This document shows positions 35,226 to 48,104 of a DNA stretch of 64,000 nt, in pieces. Origin of the DNA: Chiua virens (lineage: Eukaryota; Basidiomycota; Agaricomycetes; Boletales; Boletaceae). Each line of letters begins with the position of its first letter. Positions within the stretch are counted from its first letter, which is position 1. The DNA is taken from positions 1,302,001 through 1,366,000 of the forward strand of contig JAHNUO010000009.1 of the NCBI GenBank assembly GCA_019787685.1, in the 5' to 3' direction. Under the pieces are notes generated by a model, which saw only the letters and a program-made list of their open reading frames with translations, had not been told where the DNA came from and searched no databases. The translations under genes and the position numbers were made by a program.

Positions 35226-37157
35226 CCCATCGGTCTCTCAGAGGCCCATCTTTTAAAGTTCAAGTTATGACGACTCCACCAGTGATGATTGTGAGTGTTG
35301 CTGATGCAACGATTGGTACTGGGAGCGTCCGGGCTTTGTGCTGCGCGTCCCCTCGGCAATACTGGTGGCAGAGTATGTCCCAAGAGAGAGTCCGATATTC
35401 TCGCGAGGAAGGCGAGAATTGGTGTGGGTACACCCAGCCAACGTGCCGCATCGCGATGATCTGATAAGTTTATAGAACACTATTGACATCCGATGATAAC
35501 ATCACGATCATCGACCCTGTTTAGCTGTCCCAGAAGATTAAGCATTTGCATGGTTTAATTAATCTTGACGAAGACCCTGCTGCCACTGACTCGGCGAACT
35601 GACACAACTCTTCAACAGAAGTCCAATAATGGTCATTTCAATGAGAAAATTTATATAATTTTGTCGAATTTGAGATACGATCACATGGTAATTTATGGTA
35701 AGTCATTCCTGGCCATGCAAAAAAGTTGCGAAATACACTTTAATCAAATTGACCTTTCCGAGCTTCTTAACCCTGCTTGCGAGGCACACAATGTGTCCGA
35801 AGCAACTGACCAGGAGATTTGTGATGCTGTCATGGAGCTTGACACTCACTTTGCTCACGTGTTGGAAATGATGTTGTGTAGGTTCAGTCGTGAAACATGT
35901 ACGTAGGGCATGCAGAGCATGAATAATACCAAGATTACCATGACTAGCTATTTCACTTGTACATAACACCCTTGCATTACCACTAAACTGGTGGAGATAC
36001 ATAGATGAAAATTTGTCTTGTAATTAGTGACCTGTTGTATACCCCATACTCTCCCATAACCCATGACTTATGACGACTCCCGAGGGGGTATGGGTTATAA
36101 GGGAGTCGACTGTACAAGATTTCCAGTTGAATTGAAGAGCGTTTTCCGACGTGACTCAACTGTAAGTACTCCGTGCACCGGAGTTTAGACTCGAACATTT
36201 GACGGGGTTTGCCGACATTGATGCATATCAAGAACATAAGTATGGCCTACCGCCGGATACACCAACAGACTGGCATGTTTGCACGCACGCCTTGCGTAAA
36301 TCGCTGTTCTTGCCACGATACTCACTTCTCGCCTTCAGGTTCTTCGCATAATAATTACTTATCGATGCGACATACGGCCTTGACAACCCCATTCGGATGC
36401 AGCATCACTCGTGGTATCCATTTCCAAGACACAGCATTGGCACCGCGGCCAACGTGCTCAGATAGGTATGTGAACTGCATCGGTCGATCAAAGTCGGAGA
36501 CGTTTCACCCCCGATGTCAACCTTCCAAAGTGGTGCGTGGTCGCAAATGAATGGCGTTCGTTTTGTTCTTTTTTCCCCTGGTCTAACCGAAAAGAAGGAG
36601 CCGTCGAACCTGCATATCCTCGTGCGGGAGAGCTTCGGCCCGTTTGGAGGGTCGGCGATTGTTTGATTCCGTCGTTACCACATACGTACTACTATGGCAT
36701 GGCCTCAGGTTTGTTTCAGGGCTACGACACCCTCTTGCCTCCGGCCTATACATACAACTGGCGCTTATTGCCATAACCTCTGTTCGTTATTGTATTCCAC
36801 GAAAGGTTTGCCAGGTTCGACGCCAATTGTCCCTCACGTTAGTCACGTTATTAGCCGCAAGAGCTTCAATGACCCTGACAGGTGGATCTCTCCTTGCAAT
36901 CTTGGGTTGGCTGGGAACGCAGAAGCTCAGCAATATCCAGTGGTTAGTTCAATGTGTCTTACCTCAGATGCGTGGCTCTGCTGACTTCCGGGCTATCGCC
37001 TCAATGGTGGTGTCGAAACACGCCTCCTAAGGAAATCAAGGTGAACGTTCACGCTCCCTACAAACCCCGGGATAACGTCAACGACGGTAATTTTTACATT
37101 CTTCTTTAATTATGGGAACAGATCCAATGACTCGAGCCGCATATATTGTCGCAGAGC
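35226..37157. other. Intergenic, no supportable gene
   Basis: Open frames up to 128 codons are present on both strands, but none shows a conserved block or a consistent splice pattern. Base composition shifts toward AT around 35500-36000. It may contain old transposon debris that I cannot identify. Confidence 0.45.
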
Positions 37158-38950
<1,793 letters not shown>

Positions 38951-39168
38951 CCCGTCCCGGATTCCTTGTATTTTTCTCTGCCGGACCATTTTGTACAGCT
39001 TCTTTTTTCCGAGCGCATTTTCCACGTATAGCCTATCTGCATCGATGTCCCGAGCTTGTCTGGCGGTATTATCCGTCGATTCACCTTTCTCTCGCACACT
39101 GCACTATATATTGTGTTGTACACCTTAGCTTCATAAAAATACACACATGAGCTTAGAGCGAAAGCATC

Positions 39169-40421
39169 CTAATACATATCCACCGGTCCAGAACAGAGAG
39201 CCATCATGTTGAAGTTGATGCTCTTCGCCTGCGGGACATAATGCTCCCTGACGTATTTCGCCGTGTCCTGTGATCATTCGTCAGCAAAAAAAAACATGCC
39301 ACTTGGATGAATAATGCAAGCCGGTGTACATGCCTTGAGGAGATCGGTGCATTCACCCCTATCGATCGGTCCAATTCGAGCCCCGTCGAGTTCGATCAAA
39401 CGCCACTTGCCCTCCTTCGTGTCCTTGGGGCTGAGGCCTTGACGAAACAGGTGAAATGGAAATCGGTCTCCAAGTCGTTGGGCACTGCGGTTTGGCCCGA
39501 GGACGCTGCGGAGGCGTGTATGCTCTCAAACAGGGGCGTCGTCTCCAGTAATTTGGCGCGTTCCTCTGGCGTCTTGTCTAGATAACCAGGATGCACGGGA
39601 TCAGTACGAACGAACATGAACGTGTGTATGTGGAGCGTGGGGTATGTAGCGGCGGTGAGGGGGCCAACGCACCCTTGCATTCGTCAATGAATGTGGCAAG
39701 TGGACTTGAGGGGGTGAACGCGACGTCCGTCTGTCATGGTGGGGTGGCGGGTCAGTAAAGCCGGCGACAAGAAAGCCCCGGAGTGATATGAACGACTGAC
39801 GTTAGCCAAGCTGTGAATCAAGCCCATCGTCCCACAAGCATTTGAAATCTATCGCCGCTGCGTCAGCACACACTCGCCCACACGGCGTATCACGGAACCC
39901 GAGGAGGACATATGAAGACGGGGGCAATGAGGACAAGGTAGGGTAGTGGGACCGTGAAACGTGCGCATGTGGACACTTGCCGTTTGCTTCATCCAAAATA
40001 CCCGCGGATGGATGGGTTCCTGTCCGTGCAGTTGGATCCGAGTGTCCTCTTCCCTACGTTTGGTGGCGATTGTGCCGACACAGGGGAAGAGCAGGGCGAC
40101 GGCTTTGACCCCTGGAGGAACCATATCGAGGAGCTGCCGACGTGGTCGGACGCCGTGACGAAGGGATGTCAAGCCTATGGCGCACCTCCTCGTCTAGTCC
40201 ATAAACGTCTGTAAAGTGGGCTTCAGCTTGGGGGAGGCCACCTGCGTATGCCCACTGGCGGATGTGACGCGATGGGTTAGGGCGCTCTAATAGATCTGAG
40301 ATCGCTCACGTACGTCGTTGAATACCTGGGTTAAATAAAGGGGTTAGGTGGTTCATTTGATGATGGCGATGAGGCTTACCTCTGGGTTGCTCTCGAGGGG
40401 GATCCAGCGTGAGTGTGCCAT
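39169..40421 (-). CDS. YUH1: Ubiquitin carboxyl-terminal hydrolase (C12, UCHL3/Yuh1-like)
   Basis: Exons (minus) about 40421-40380, 40325-40314 (12 nt, VFND), 40254-40186, 40133-39981, 39848-39801, 39730-39673, 39577-39334 and 39267-39169; about 241 aa, the usual UCH size. Blocks: RWIPLESNPE-VFND-WAYAGGLP, DVYGLDEE-LLDMVPPGVKAV, FWMKQT-ISNACGTMGLIHSLA (active Cys), SPLATFIDECK, TPEERAKLLETTPLFESIH, FHFTCFVKA (His) and LIELDGARIGPIDRGECTDL (Asp). Role: trims small adducts and C-terminal extensions from ubiquitin or Nedd8. Two introns use GC donors (GCAAGT at 39980, GCATGT at 39333); both are needed for the conserved joins. One base is missing near 39425 (spliced length 3n+2). Confidence 0.92.
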
Positions 40422-40429
40422 TTGAGTGA

Positions 40430-41168
40430 TGGTTGGTGTGAATGAGTTGGGTCAACAAGTTTCTCCGGGCAGGTACATGTTACCTTGTTTACAAAGTCAC
40501 GAGTCTAGGTCACTGGGGGGGAGAGTTGTGGCTGTGTGAGCCAAAATCTGCCATCCGTGGAAAAATGTTACTTTAAATCGACTCTCATCATGTGCAGTAC
40601 TAGTGCAAGACCTGCAATATTGAAGCATCAAGGCACATATGTCGTGTCACGGCCTGATTATCTTCTATTTTCCTCCAATTGCACTGTGATGTTGTCCATA
40701 CTAGTAGTCCACAGTGTTATTTCATATATACAGAAAATTTACAGATCATTCAGATGACTACATCAGTAAATTGGCCCATCAGTAAATTACTTTTCAAGTC
40801 AGCTTTTTGTTACCATTTGACACTTTTCAGAAGTAGCTGAAAAGCATGAAAAATTTGTTAAGAGTAGATCCAGGCCATTCATCATTAACAACTTGAACTT
40901 GTTGAGTAAGTTGAACAACTGTGCGGAACTGCCAGTGTTCACACAATGATCAACCCAGAAGCTCCTCTCTGTCATCTTTCGAAGGATCAATGGGCCAGTA
41001 TATGCCGTGCAAGTGGGCGTTCGATCCGAGTCCTTTTGTCGTTGTGTGATGCAACCAAACGACCAAGGGACTAGGATAGAAACCAGGACATGATGTGATG
41101 GTACAACGGGTACAAACAATGGCAAGAGTTGCAAGCAAACCAAAACCGGACCACCTCACACGAACTCA
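40430..41168. other. Intergenic between divergent UCH and PAF1 genes
   Basis: About 740 bp without a supportable gene. The centre (40540-40800) is AT-rich with short direct repeats such as CAGTAAATT. It should contain both promoters; I see no clear TATA element for either. Confidence 0.4.
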
Positions 41169-42768
41169 ATGAGCAAGAAAAGGTAAACACTCCTCAGTAG
41201 CCCTTCAAACCTCTAACATATTTGTCGGACAGCAACAAGCTCGACCTTCTCGTCCGAGTACGCTATTCGAATCCCATCCCAACCCCACCATGCCCGCCAA
41301 AACTGCTCGAGATTCCGACTAATCCGACGCGCTATGCCCGGCCAGACTTTTTGAACGCCATTGCCAACGATACGCCCTTGCCCATGGTTGTTGACGCCGA
41401 GTTTGGGATGCCGCTCGACCTTGGACGGTGGGAGTGTCTGTGGGACGAGGAGGTGGACGACTCATGTGCGTGAACCCGGTTGCAAACATGCTACCGCGCG
41501 CTTATGCCATTTCCTTTTCAGCACTGAATCCAGACCCGGAGAATCTCCCTCCGTTGGACCCAAAGGACCGGTTTTTGCTCGGCGATCCATCCACGAACTC
41601 GGCCCCGTACACGAACGGCGTTGCGGCTGCGTCAGGGTCCGGCACGTCCGCGCCTCTCCCCGTTCACGTCCCATGGCTGCGAAAAACGGAATATCTGAGC
41701 AAAGAAGGCGTGCAACGGTCTTCATCCAACCAGGAAATGTGCGCTTCGTTTCTCTCCTGCGTGTGTGTATTCACCAACTGATGATAGAAAACAACTCCCG
41801 CAACATATTGACGTATCCCGGTCGGCTCAGCTCCGCGACATCGACGCCTCATTTGAGGCGTGCAACGACCCCTCTCAGTTCGACCTTGAGACGATTCGCC
41901 ATCCGAACAAGGAAGGCGTTATGGCTGTGGAATCGTTTGAGATATTCCCGGATGCGGACATTTGGGCCAACGCATATGATTTGTTTAGGTTCACTGAGCG
42001 GCCTGGGGACAGGACAGTCGATGTCAGTTGGGGTCGTCATATCCATCACATACTGTTAATCACTCTCGAGACAGGTGGAAGATCCCCGACTGGATTGTGC
42101 TATCTTGCGACCTGTGGAATCCGATGGCGACCACTTCTTGGCTTACTATATTACCAATGACGATGACTCTGCGTTCGAGTTCAAGGAGAGACGAAGCCAG
42201 GGTGCAGCACTGAAGGAGGAGGAACCCAAGGTGTGTATGCCATGTCGTGACAAGGAAAAGGATTGACCGTGTTCGGAACGACATAGACGACCACGTTCCA
42301 TCATTGGCGTGACTTTGAGACTACCAAGATCGAACAAGAGGTTCCCAACGAATTCCTATTGGTGATTGACAATGGAGACACGCAGCCGAACGTGTCCGGG
42401 ACCGGGGAAGAACGTGTTAAAGGCGCATACTACAAAAATATCGAACGGAAGATGACGCTGAAAAAGAGACGAATGAACGTGAGTGACCACCGGAGGGTGG
42501 TGTTCCTAATTCTGATTATTGGGGTCTTGGGTGGCAGGCTTCGGAAGAGTATGCGGGCGAGTGGAAGGTGGTGCACATGTCACACGCGCCGATGAGCAAG
42601 GAAGAGCTGGAGGAACGGGAGGAGCTGCTTGCGGAAGTGACAGACCCGGGCTACCTGCTGAGCAGAGATGACGTCGACGCGGACGGTGAGATTGATGTGG
42701 ATGCTTTAGGACATCAGGCACCCTCAGGGGCCATCGAGGAGAGAGATGTCATGGCCGATATATTCTGA
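41169..42768 (+). CDS. PAF1: RNA polymerase II-associated factor 1 (Paf1 complex)
   Basis: Exons 41169-41182 (14 nt, MSKK), 41233-41465, 41522-41738, 41788-42022, 42075-42230, 42287-42478 and 42538-42768; 425 aa, fully open. Conserved Paf1 blocks: KLDLLVRVRYSNPIPTPPCP, PKLLEIPTNPTRYARPDFL, DAEFGMPLDLGRWECLW, SRSAQLRDIDASFEACND, EGVMAVESFEIFPDADIWAN, HHWRDFETTKIEQEVPNEFL and YKNIERKMTLKKRR, with an acidic C-terminus (DADGEIDVDALG). Role: a core scaffold of the Paf1 elongation complex, needed for co-transcriptional histone modification. The tiny first exon is required because the second begins CAACAAGCTC without a Met. In contrast to its neighbours, no frameshift is present. Confidence 0.95.
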
Positions 42769-43188
42769 ATTCCGATTCGTCGTATTGTTCGAGAACACGG
42801 GATAGTGACTGGTAGGATGGTATGTCGCTGTAACCGTACACCCGACTATAATAACATTGTATCCCGGCTCGTCCGCGAACATAATTCCGAGATTAGCTGC
42901 GTAAAGCTCTTCATCTCCATCGATTTAATTGAGGCTCAGGTCCAGAGTCCTAATTTTAGTTGATGCACTAGACGGAGACATTCATTCCGGTCGGCCACGA
43001 TTATCGATGCACCGGTGGCACTTGGCAGGTCATATGGTACTCCGGGTTGTGAGAACATCGATGGGGATAGTTCGTTTCACTAGAATACTTTTCTTACACG
43101 CGATGCCAGGGTCAGACGCGCACACCGGGGTCATGGAGTGTCCGAGGGTCGATCCGATCGCAAACAAGGAAACGCCGATTAACCCATG

Positions 43189-43211
43189 TTTTTATTTTAT
43201 TTTATTTTATT
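43189..43211. repeat. (TTTTA)n microsatellite
   Basis: About four TTTTA units 45-68 bp before the P450 start codon, in its likely 5' leader or core promoter. Confidence 0.8.
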
Positions 43212-43256
43212 CTTTCTACTTAACCCCGTCATGTATTCATTCCCATCCAAATCGAA

Positions 43257-45509
43257 ATGGCTGACTTTCGTCGTCGCATCCTCATCGACATCGTCCGTGC
43301 CCTCCTTCTACCCCCCCTGGGAATAGCCCTCCTCGCGCACCTCCTCCACCTGCGTCTCGGATGGGCGTCCGTGCCAGCTTACATCCTCTCTATCGTCCTC
43401 ACCGCCATCGCTCGCGTCCAGTACTCCCAGTTCGACCAGCGGAGAGAGGCTAACCAGCTCGGCGCGAAGCTGATTCCTCAGGTCGTCGGGAAATGGCCAG
43501 GTAACATCGACGTCATGTTTAGGATGCGCAAAGCCTTCGCATCCGACTACATCTACAACCCTTACCTCGAGCTCTTTGAAGAGTACCAGTGCACCACTCT
43601 CAATACCCGCTTCCTCTGGATGGACAACGTGAGTGCCTATCCATATCCCCCATACGTGCCGCATCCAATTTCCATACAGATCATTTCCATGGACGAGGAA
43701 CACATCAAGTATGTCCTTGCCACAGGGTTCAACCACTTCTGGCGCGGGACCGCTCAACGAGAGCGGTTGTAAGTTATTCCCCCCCTTTGGTCTCCCGTTT
43801 CCCTCACTCGTTGCAGGGAAAACTTTTTGGGAGATGGCATCTTCAACCGCGATGACCAGGTCAGTATATCCCTTGTCTCTTAGTGCACCCACCGCTGACA
43901 CCCTCGACAGATGTGGAAGTCGGTAAGTAAAGTGCTTATCGCATAACATCATACTCAAGAACCCTTGAAGCATCGAGCGCTCGCACGTCCGTTCTTTGCC
44001 CGAGATAGGATCTCCGACTTTGAGCTCTTCGACAAATATTCCACTCGCACGCTTTCCATCCTCTCCGACATGGCGGCTTCAAATCAGCCTTGCGACGTCC
44101 AGGATCTCTTTTCCCGCTTCACCATCGATGCCGCTTCAGAATTTTTGTTTGGGAAAAACTTGGACACGTTGTCCGGACAACTCCCGAAACCAGGTGCAAC
44201 GAGCCTTAGCGAACGTGGGTCTTCCACAGACGACGCCTGGGGTACATTTGCCGTGGCATTCGAAGCAGTGCAACAGATCATCACCGTCCGTGCCCGGACC
44301 GGTATACTATGGCCTGTCTTTGAGCTCCTGGATGATAAGACCGCCCCATATGTGGATACCATCAGACAGTGGGTCGACCCACTTGTCCGTCAAACCCTCG
44401 AACACAAGGCTGCAATGAAACGGGCTGGCATCAATGGAAACATCGAGGAAAAAACGTTCCTCCAGCACCTAGCCGATAGCACCGAGGGTTCGTCGCATGC
44501 ACCGTAGCTGTGTATCTCGCTAATCAACTTCTAGATGTTGGGATGATCCGCGATCAGCTGCTCAACATTCTCCTTGCTGCGAGAGATACGGTATGTATTG
44601 ATCGAACGCACAGCCTTTCAGGCTCTCATGTATTAAATCCAGACGGCTTGCTTGTTGACATACGTCACTTACTTCCTCGCTCTACATCCTGATGTGGCAC
44701 GAAAACTCAGAGCGGAAGTGCTGGACGTGTGTGGCGATAGCGCGCCCACGTACGAAAATGTCAAGAAACTGAGATACAGTAAGGTTCCGGTGATAATCAG
44801 ACAGCCGGCTACTAATTCGTTCCTGACAGTGAAAGCTGTCCTCGACGAGACTCTGAGGTTATTCCCACCTGTTCCCCTTAATCAGCGTCAAAGTCGACCC
44901 ACCTCGTGCACGCTTCCCCCTCCCGACAAAACGTTCGCCAATGGGTTGGATAAACCCCTTTACATGCCAAAAACCACCACGTTCTTCTATTCAACGCTTC
45001 TGATGCAACGGAACAAGGCGCTATGGGGCGCTGATGCAGATGAGTTTGACCCAGAACGGTGGATTGATCCCAAGAGACTATCGAGATTCACTTCAAACCC
45101 CATGATGTTCACCCCATTTAGTGCTGGTCCACGCATCGTGAGTATCACACCGTTTCATTCCCCACACGACCAAGTGGCTGAGAAAGCGCCCACTACCAAT
45201 TTTAGTGCATTGGTCAGAATTACGCCTATAATGAAGCCTCGTTCTTTCTCGTTAGATTGATGCAACAGTTTGATACCTTGTCCTTGGCGTCGGACGCCCA
45301 ACCGCAGTCTTCACTGCCCCTTCCAGAATGGAAGCTTGGTCGTGGTCGTCAGGCTGTGGAGATGATACGACCTGAAGCTGCAATGACGCTCTTCGTCAAG
45401 GTAAAGTTGATGAATTCATCTCCACGTATAGCTTGGGTTACTGATGGAACCTCTCGATGACACATAGGGCGGCCTCTGGATAAGGCTGGGAAAGGCGGCT
45501 GTGCCGTGA
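43257..45509 (+). CDS. Cytochrome P450, CYP63-like
   Basis: Exons 43257-43628, 43680-43768, 43817-43859, 43911-43922 (12 nt, MWKS), 43971-44487, 44535-44590, 44643-44778, 44830-45137, 45206-45400 and 45468-45509; 589 aa, fully open. The N-terminus has two hydrophobic spans (about residues 10-30 and 35-52), as expected for an ER anchor. Landmarks: TGFNHFWRGTAQRERLENFL, GDGIFNRDDQMWKSHRALAR, FLFGKNLDTLSG, the I-helix AARDTTACLLTYVTY, ETLRLFPPVP (ExxR), FDPERWIDP and the heme loop FSAGPRICIGQNYAYNE. It resembles the CYP63/CYP52-like membrane P450s of wood-decay Agaricomycetes, which oxidise alkanes, fatty acids and aromatic xenobiotics; substrate here unknown. All introns are GT-AG. Confidence 0.93.
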
Positions 45510-46190
45510 TATACCTTTTGTTATCCCCGAATGTCGTTCTCCTCTGGTAACCGTTTGATTTGATTGTGCATGTGTTGTGGCACGTGTGATGGTTTTAGAT
45601 CTTCTCGAGCGGAACAATTTAAGATGGTGAATTCCTATTTATCTGCATATCATTCCCTTCACTTCGCATACCACGTGTAACACTAGCAGGTCATATACGG
45701 ACACTTTAGCGAGATATCGCTATGAATATAAACAAAGGTGTGATGGTGTGATTGAGAAGACTGATCTAAATGGCGTTGGTATGATATATCTGCTCAAGTG
45801 ACCAAGCGTCAGGTCTAGGTGATAGATCGGCCACGACACTGTATCCGTCCTTGTACCGATGTTGACGACGGGTAACCCTCCTACGATCGTGTGTGCTCTC
45901 TCCATGCCATGACACCGTCCCCACGGGCTTGACGTCGCGACCAATGCTTCCATTGAATGCGTATGCAATACATCCCAGTGACGCTAGTTCGGTCGAGCGA
46001 GCAGCTTCAGATACGCCCGTCACGGTGCATAGGCATCCATGACGTCGCGTGCAGATCTGGGGGATGACCCGACGGAGGGGCGCGCTGGAGGGATGGACAA
46101 GGGTCGACGGGGACGCCGGAATACCGGTCGTTCCGCGCGCAGCGTGAGGATCACCGTCGTTATACGCGTCGAGTTAGAATGGACGTGTCT

Positions 46191-47749
46191 TCAGTGAGGG
46201 ATGAGCGTGTCCGTGTCCTTGGCCAAGACGGACACTCCATGGATGCGGGCGCCGACCGGTGCCGCAGGCTCGATGTGAGATGTGATCCCAGAGACTTGGA
46301 AGAACCGCCCGTCGATATGCGTCGTCGACGGCGTTTTCGAGCGCTTGGCCACGAACGGGTATCTACAGGGCCCAGATGAATGTGGTCATGATTTCATCAT
46401 CATGAATATCGACGGGCGTCAACGTTCATTTTTTGGGGGCAAGCGTTACAGCATGCTTCATTCTTGGACCTGGGGCGGACGAGCGTACGTACCGATCGTG
46501 TCTTTTACGGTAACGATGCCGGCGTCGAGGACCGGTTGATGAACGCGATGTCGGTATCACGGTACGCCCGAACGGCATCCGCGAGCATATTGCCGAGATG
46601 GGTGTCCTCCGTTCGAACGACCGACGACCGACCCTCCAGGGGCACGGCGCTATGGAAGAGCGGCTTGTCGACTGCATCCGCAATGTGGGTCTGGACCGCG
46701 TCGAGAATCGCATGCGTACCGCACTCTTCGCAAACGGCCGTCTATCAAGGTTATATTGCGTGTTTGGGTGACTAACGATATGCGTACATAGGCACGGGTG
46801 GGTCGGCGTCCTTTGGTGCGCTCACTAGACTGAAAGCGGTTAGGTAACATACCTGCAATGGAGGCCAGGGATGCCTTTCCATTCTTCCGAGTCAGGTGCA
46901 CTTTGATGGTGCTGAAACGCTTGCAATCGGAGCCGGATTTGACGAGCTTAACGCATCCCTCGAAGGTGGCGTCGTCGGTGGTATTCAGGTCGGTGCCGTG
47001 CACGGTCGTGTCGTGATTGTGGTCACCGAGAATCAGATCGACGTCGTCCTTACAAGCGTGGGCGAGATGGAGGTCTTCATGTGTGTTATCGCGATAACGA
47101 TATCGACGCCGTCAGTGGAACGACGTATTTCGGAGAGCCGGCATGCGACAGAGACGAGATCCAGGATAGTACAATCCGCTGGTAGGTGCTGTTCTTGACG
47201 GCCGATCGCTGTAAAATATGTCCGTTGAATGAACCAGGAAAACGAAAGCATTCAACGAACGTTCCTGCAAGGCCAAAGAAGTCAATTCGATGCCCTTTCT
47301 TTTCGAGCACGAGCATTTCTTTGGCCGTAGCCAGCAGACTTCCGTCCGCATGTACTGCGTTGGTTAGTAGCCAAGGAAAGGCATATGCTTGGGAGAGTTT
47401 GATCAAAGAAGTAGATAAGCGCGGTCAACGAAGCGGAAGAGTCGCCGTTACTGACTATGATTCGGACCAATAGCATGCAACGTCGAAGCAGGTGGTCGAG
47501 CACCGGTACCTCTCCTTTCAAGACAGCGCTCTCGAGCGATGGACTGAAGGCGTCTCCGCTGAAGATGGTGATCGGACGTTCTGCTTCTGGAACATCTTTG
47601 GCTGTGCGAAAGATGTGCGGAAGACTCCCCAAGGCTGTCGACTGCGTGATGTGATACTATAATGCATACGAAAGTGGCGCCCTCTCAGACTTTGAAGTCT
47701 AGGAGGCACTCACTACATCGTCGAAATACAGGAAGGAACAGTTCGTCAT
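46191..47749 (-). pseudogene. 5'-nucleotidase-type metallophosphoesterase, multiply broken
   Basis: Minus strand from a Met at 47749: FLYFDDV-YHITQSTALGSLP, ITIFSGDAFSPSLESAVLKG, HAIGPNH (GNHD position, degenerate), LIKLSQAYAFPWLLTNAVHA, MLVLEKKGHRIDFFGLAG, LPADCTILDLVSVACRLSE, VDIVIAITHM, DDVDLILGDHNHDTTVHG, CVKLVKSGSDCKRFSTI. The 5_nucleotid_C domain follows: PLFHSAVPLEGRSSVVRTED, LGNMLADAVRAYRDTDIAFI, ALENAVDDAYIDGRFFQVSG. Domain order is complete, but the frame changes at least five times and the GNHD motif is damaged. Homologues hydrolyse nucleotides or UDP-sugars; fungal members of this subgroup are often extracellular or uncharacterised. It is either a pseudogene or a badly called stretch. 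The 3' limit is uncertain: an open frame to 45766 could be its tail. Confidence 0.7.
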
Positions 47750-48104
47750 ACGAAGAACTGTCCATCGGTCAGATAGTGTCAGGTGAATCGCAGAGGGCAG
47801 TCCAAGGAAGTGGAACCTTTCCGTCGCCCATTATAAAAGTTACCGGGGTAGCAAGTCACCTGAATGATACGAGGCATTGGATCCGACAGCGGGCGATTCC
47901 CAGACAAGTCCGCGTAAAAGATAAGCCAAGTTGTCGTCAATCAGCGGCCTACCTTGGTTAACCTAGCTTGTAGTCTCATCAGGGGAAACCACAAACCGCA
48001 CTGGCAACTCGCGGAGACTTTCCAAAGCTGGATATGTCGTCGGCGTTTGCATGCAAGTCAGCTGTGGGAATTTTTTCTTGCGACACTTTCCACAACGCCC
48101 GAAA

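Noticed and set aside
36209..37030. Plus-strand frames of 96-128 codons before the OYE gene
   Set aside because: No conserved blocks, mutually overlapping frames and no plausible splice pattern.
45766..46023. Minus-strand 85-codon frame downstream of the phosphoesterase as an independent gene
   Set aside because: It could be the broken tail of the phosphoesterase (KDGYSVVADLSPRPD looks coding), but nothing supports a separate gene.
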